A DNA stretch of 15,286 nucleotides from Planctomycetota bacterium (GTDB lineage: Bacteria > Planctomycetota > GCA-002687715 > DRQF01): positions 1 to 15,286 of the forward strand of contig JAJRYU010000658.1 of assembly GCA_024275615.1 (NCBI GenBank). Direction: 5' to 3'. The position numbers and the translations under genes were made by a program. The notes below the pieces were generated by a model. That model was not told where the DNA came from and did not search any database. It worked only from the letters and a program-made list of their open reading frames with translations. Below are positions 14,771-15,286 of the stretch, piece after piece. Position 1 is the stretch's first letter. Each line of letters begins with the position of its first letter.

Positions 14771-15286
14771 TTATTTGGGTAGGCCCATGGCGGCACGATA
14801 GTTGGCTACAGCAATGAAACACGCCTGACGTGCTTCTATTGCCGTGGACCTCGATTTTGCTGTGGCCTGCTCGCGCAGGTTGACACGCAGAAGGTCACTC
14901 TCACCTTCGGACAACCGATCTTGCTCTGCTCGTTCCAGTGCCCTAGCCAAGACGATCGATCGTTCGAAGAGCTGGAGGTTTTCTTTTGCTCGTGCGAGCG
15001 CGGAAGCTGCATCTCGTATCTCAGCTTCGACCTTGTTGGCGACCAGTCGTGCCTTTTGGCTCAACTGGCCAATCTTGGCGTGGGCGGCGGCCAAACGACC
15101 ACGCGCCACTCTTCGAGCAAGTGGCAATTCGAACTTGAGGCCGATGCCAAATTCAAAAGGGTCATCACTTGCGTTTGCCGAGGTTGACCTGCCAATATCT
15201 TGTGAGGCTGAGGCGAAGGCGTCAAATTTCGGCAGCATGTCGTTCTCCCGTTTGAATTTTTCGACGTCGGCTGCGGCGAGGTCGAA
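14771..15286 (-). CDS. TolC-like outer-membrane efflux protein, C-terminal part, cut by window edge
   Basis: C-terminal 171 residues of an outer-membrane factor of the TolC/OEP family, which forms the exit duct of tripartite efflux pumps or type I secretion. The frame stays open to base 15286, so the gene begins outside the window; the internal ATG at 15238 is not a start. Visible features are the LPKFDAFAS strand (17-25), then GIGLKFELPL of a second beta strand, a long Ala/Glu/Arg-rich helical stretch with coiled-coil character, and the final helix ending NYRAAMGLPK, typical for this family. Its pump partners would lie beyond the right edge. Confidence 0.82.
   Translation of the reverse strand, partial: FDLAAADVEKFKRENDMLPKFDAFASASQDIGRSTSANASDDPFEFGIGLKFELPLARRVARGRLAAAHAKIGQLSQKARLVANKVEAEIRDAASALARAKENLQLFERSIVLARALERAEQDRLSEGESDLLRVNLREQATAKSRSTAIEARQACFIAVANYRAAMGLPK

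Noticed and set aside
14747..14773. Possible fourth copy of the repeat end at the TolC-like stop codon
   Set aside because: It shares only the final GGTTA and a few scattered bases with the other ends; this is chance level.

Overview
The window looks like an ordinary chromosomal segment of a diderm (Gram-negative type) bacterium of moderate GC content. It encodes the tail of a TolC-type outer-membrane efflux protein and a secreted peptidase with a classical signal peptide. The left edge carries an aminotransferase and an M20 deacylase that resemble LysJ and LysK of the LysW amino-group-carrier route to lysine or arginine. That route is known from Thermus/Deinococcus, archaea and scattered other bacterial phyla. 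I cannot name the genus from sequence alone.

Layout, left to right. (1) 1-2018, + strand: the 3' part of a lysJ/argD-type aminotransferase overlapping lysK by 4 bp, the end of an amino-acid biosynthesis operon. (2) 2053-3932, - strand: a small two-TM membrane protein translationally coupled (GTGA overlap) to a GT39-type membrane glycosyltransferase. (3) 4056-6305, - strand: a secreted dipeptidyl-peptidase IV-type S9 peptidase. (4) 6435-7217, - strand: a CDP-alcohol phosphatidyltransferase. (5) 7218-7568: a gene-poor gap, most of it a 234-bp non-autonomous element with 27-bp imperfect terminal inverted repeats. (6) 7569-10969, - strand: an RmlC-like epimerase, a large fused metal permease (ZIP-like half plus SO_0444/ArsP-type half with a Cys-rich tail), and an aspartoacylase/succinylglutamate-desuccinylase-type zinc enzyme. 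(7) 11140-14739, + strand: a three-subunit molybdenum hydroxylase of the xanthine dehydrogenase family, in the order Mo, 2Fe-2S, FAD, with overlapping FeS/Mo and FAD/FeS junctions. (8) 14771 to the right edge, - strand: the C-terminal part of a TolC-like protein.

The genes do not form one large system; they are small independent units. Three things stand out most. The first is a new-looking short repeat family: two ends form the 234-bp element, and a third solo end lies between lysK and the glycosyltransferase. Two of these ends supply the TAA stop codon of a neighbouring gene. The second is the fusion of a ZIP-like domain to an SO_0444-type metal exporter, next to a predicted zinc hydrolase. 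The third is a small membrane protein coupled to a GT-C glycosyltransferase. I found no CRISPR array, rRNA, tRNA or phage module.
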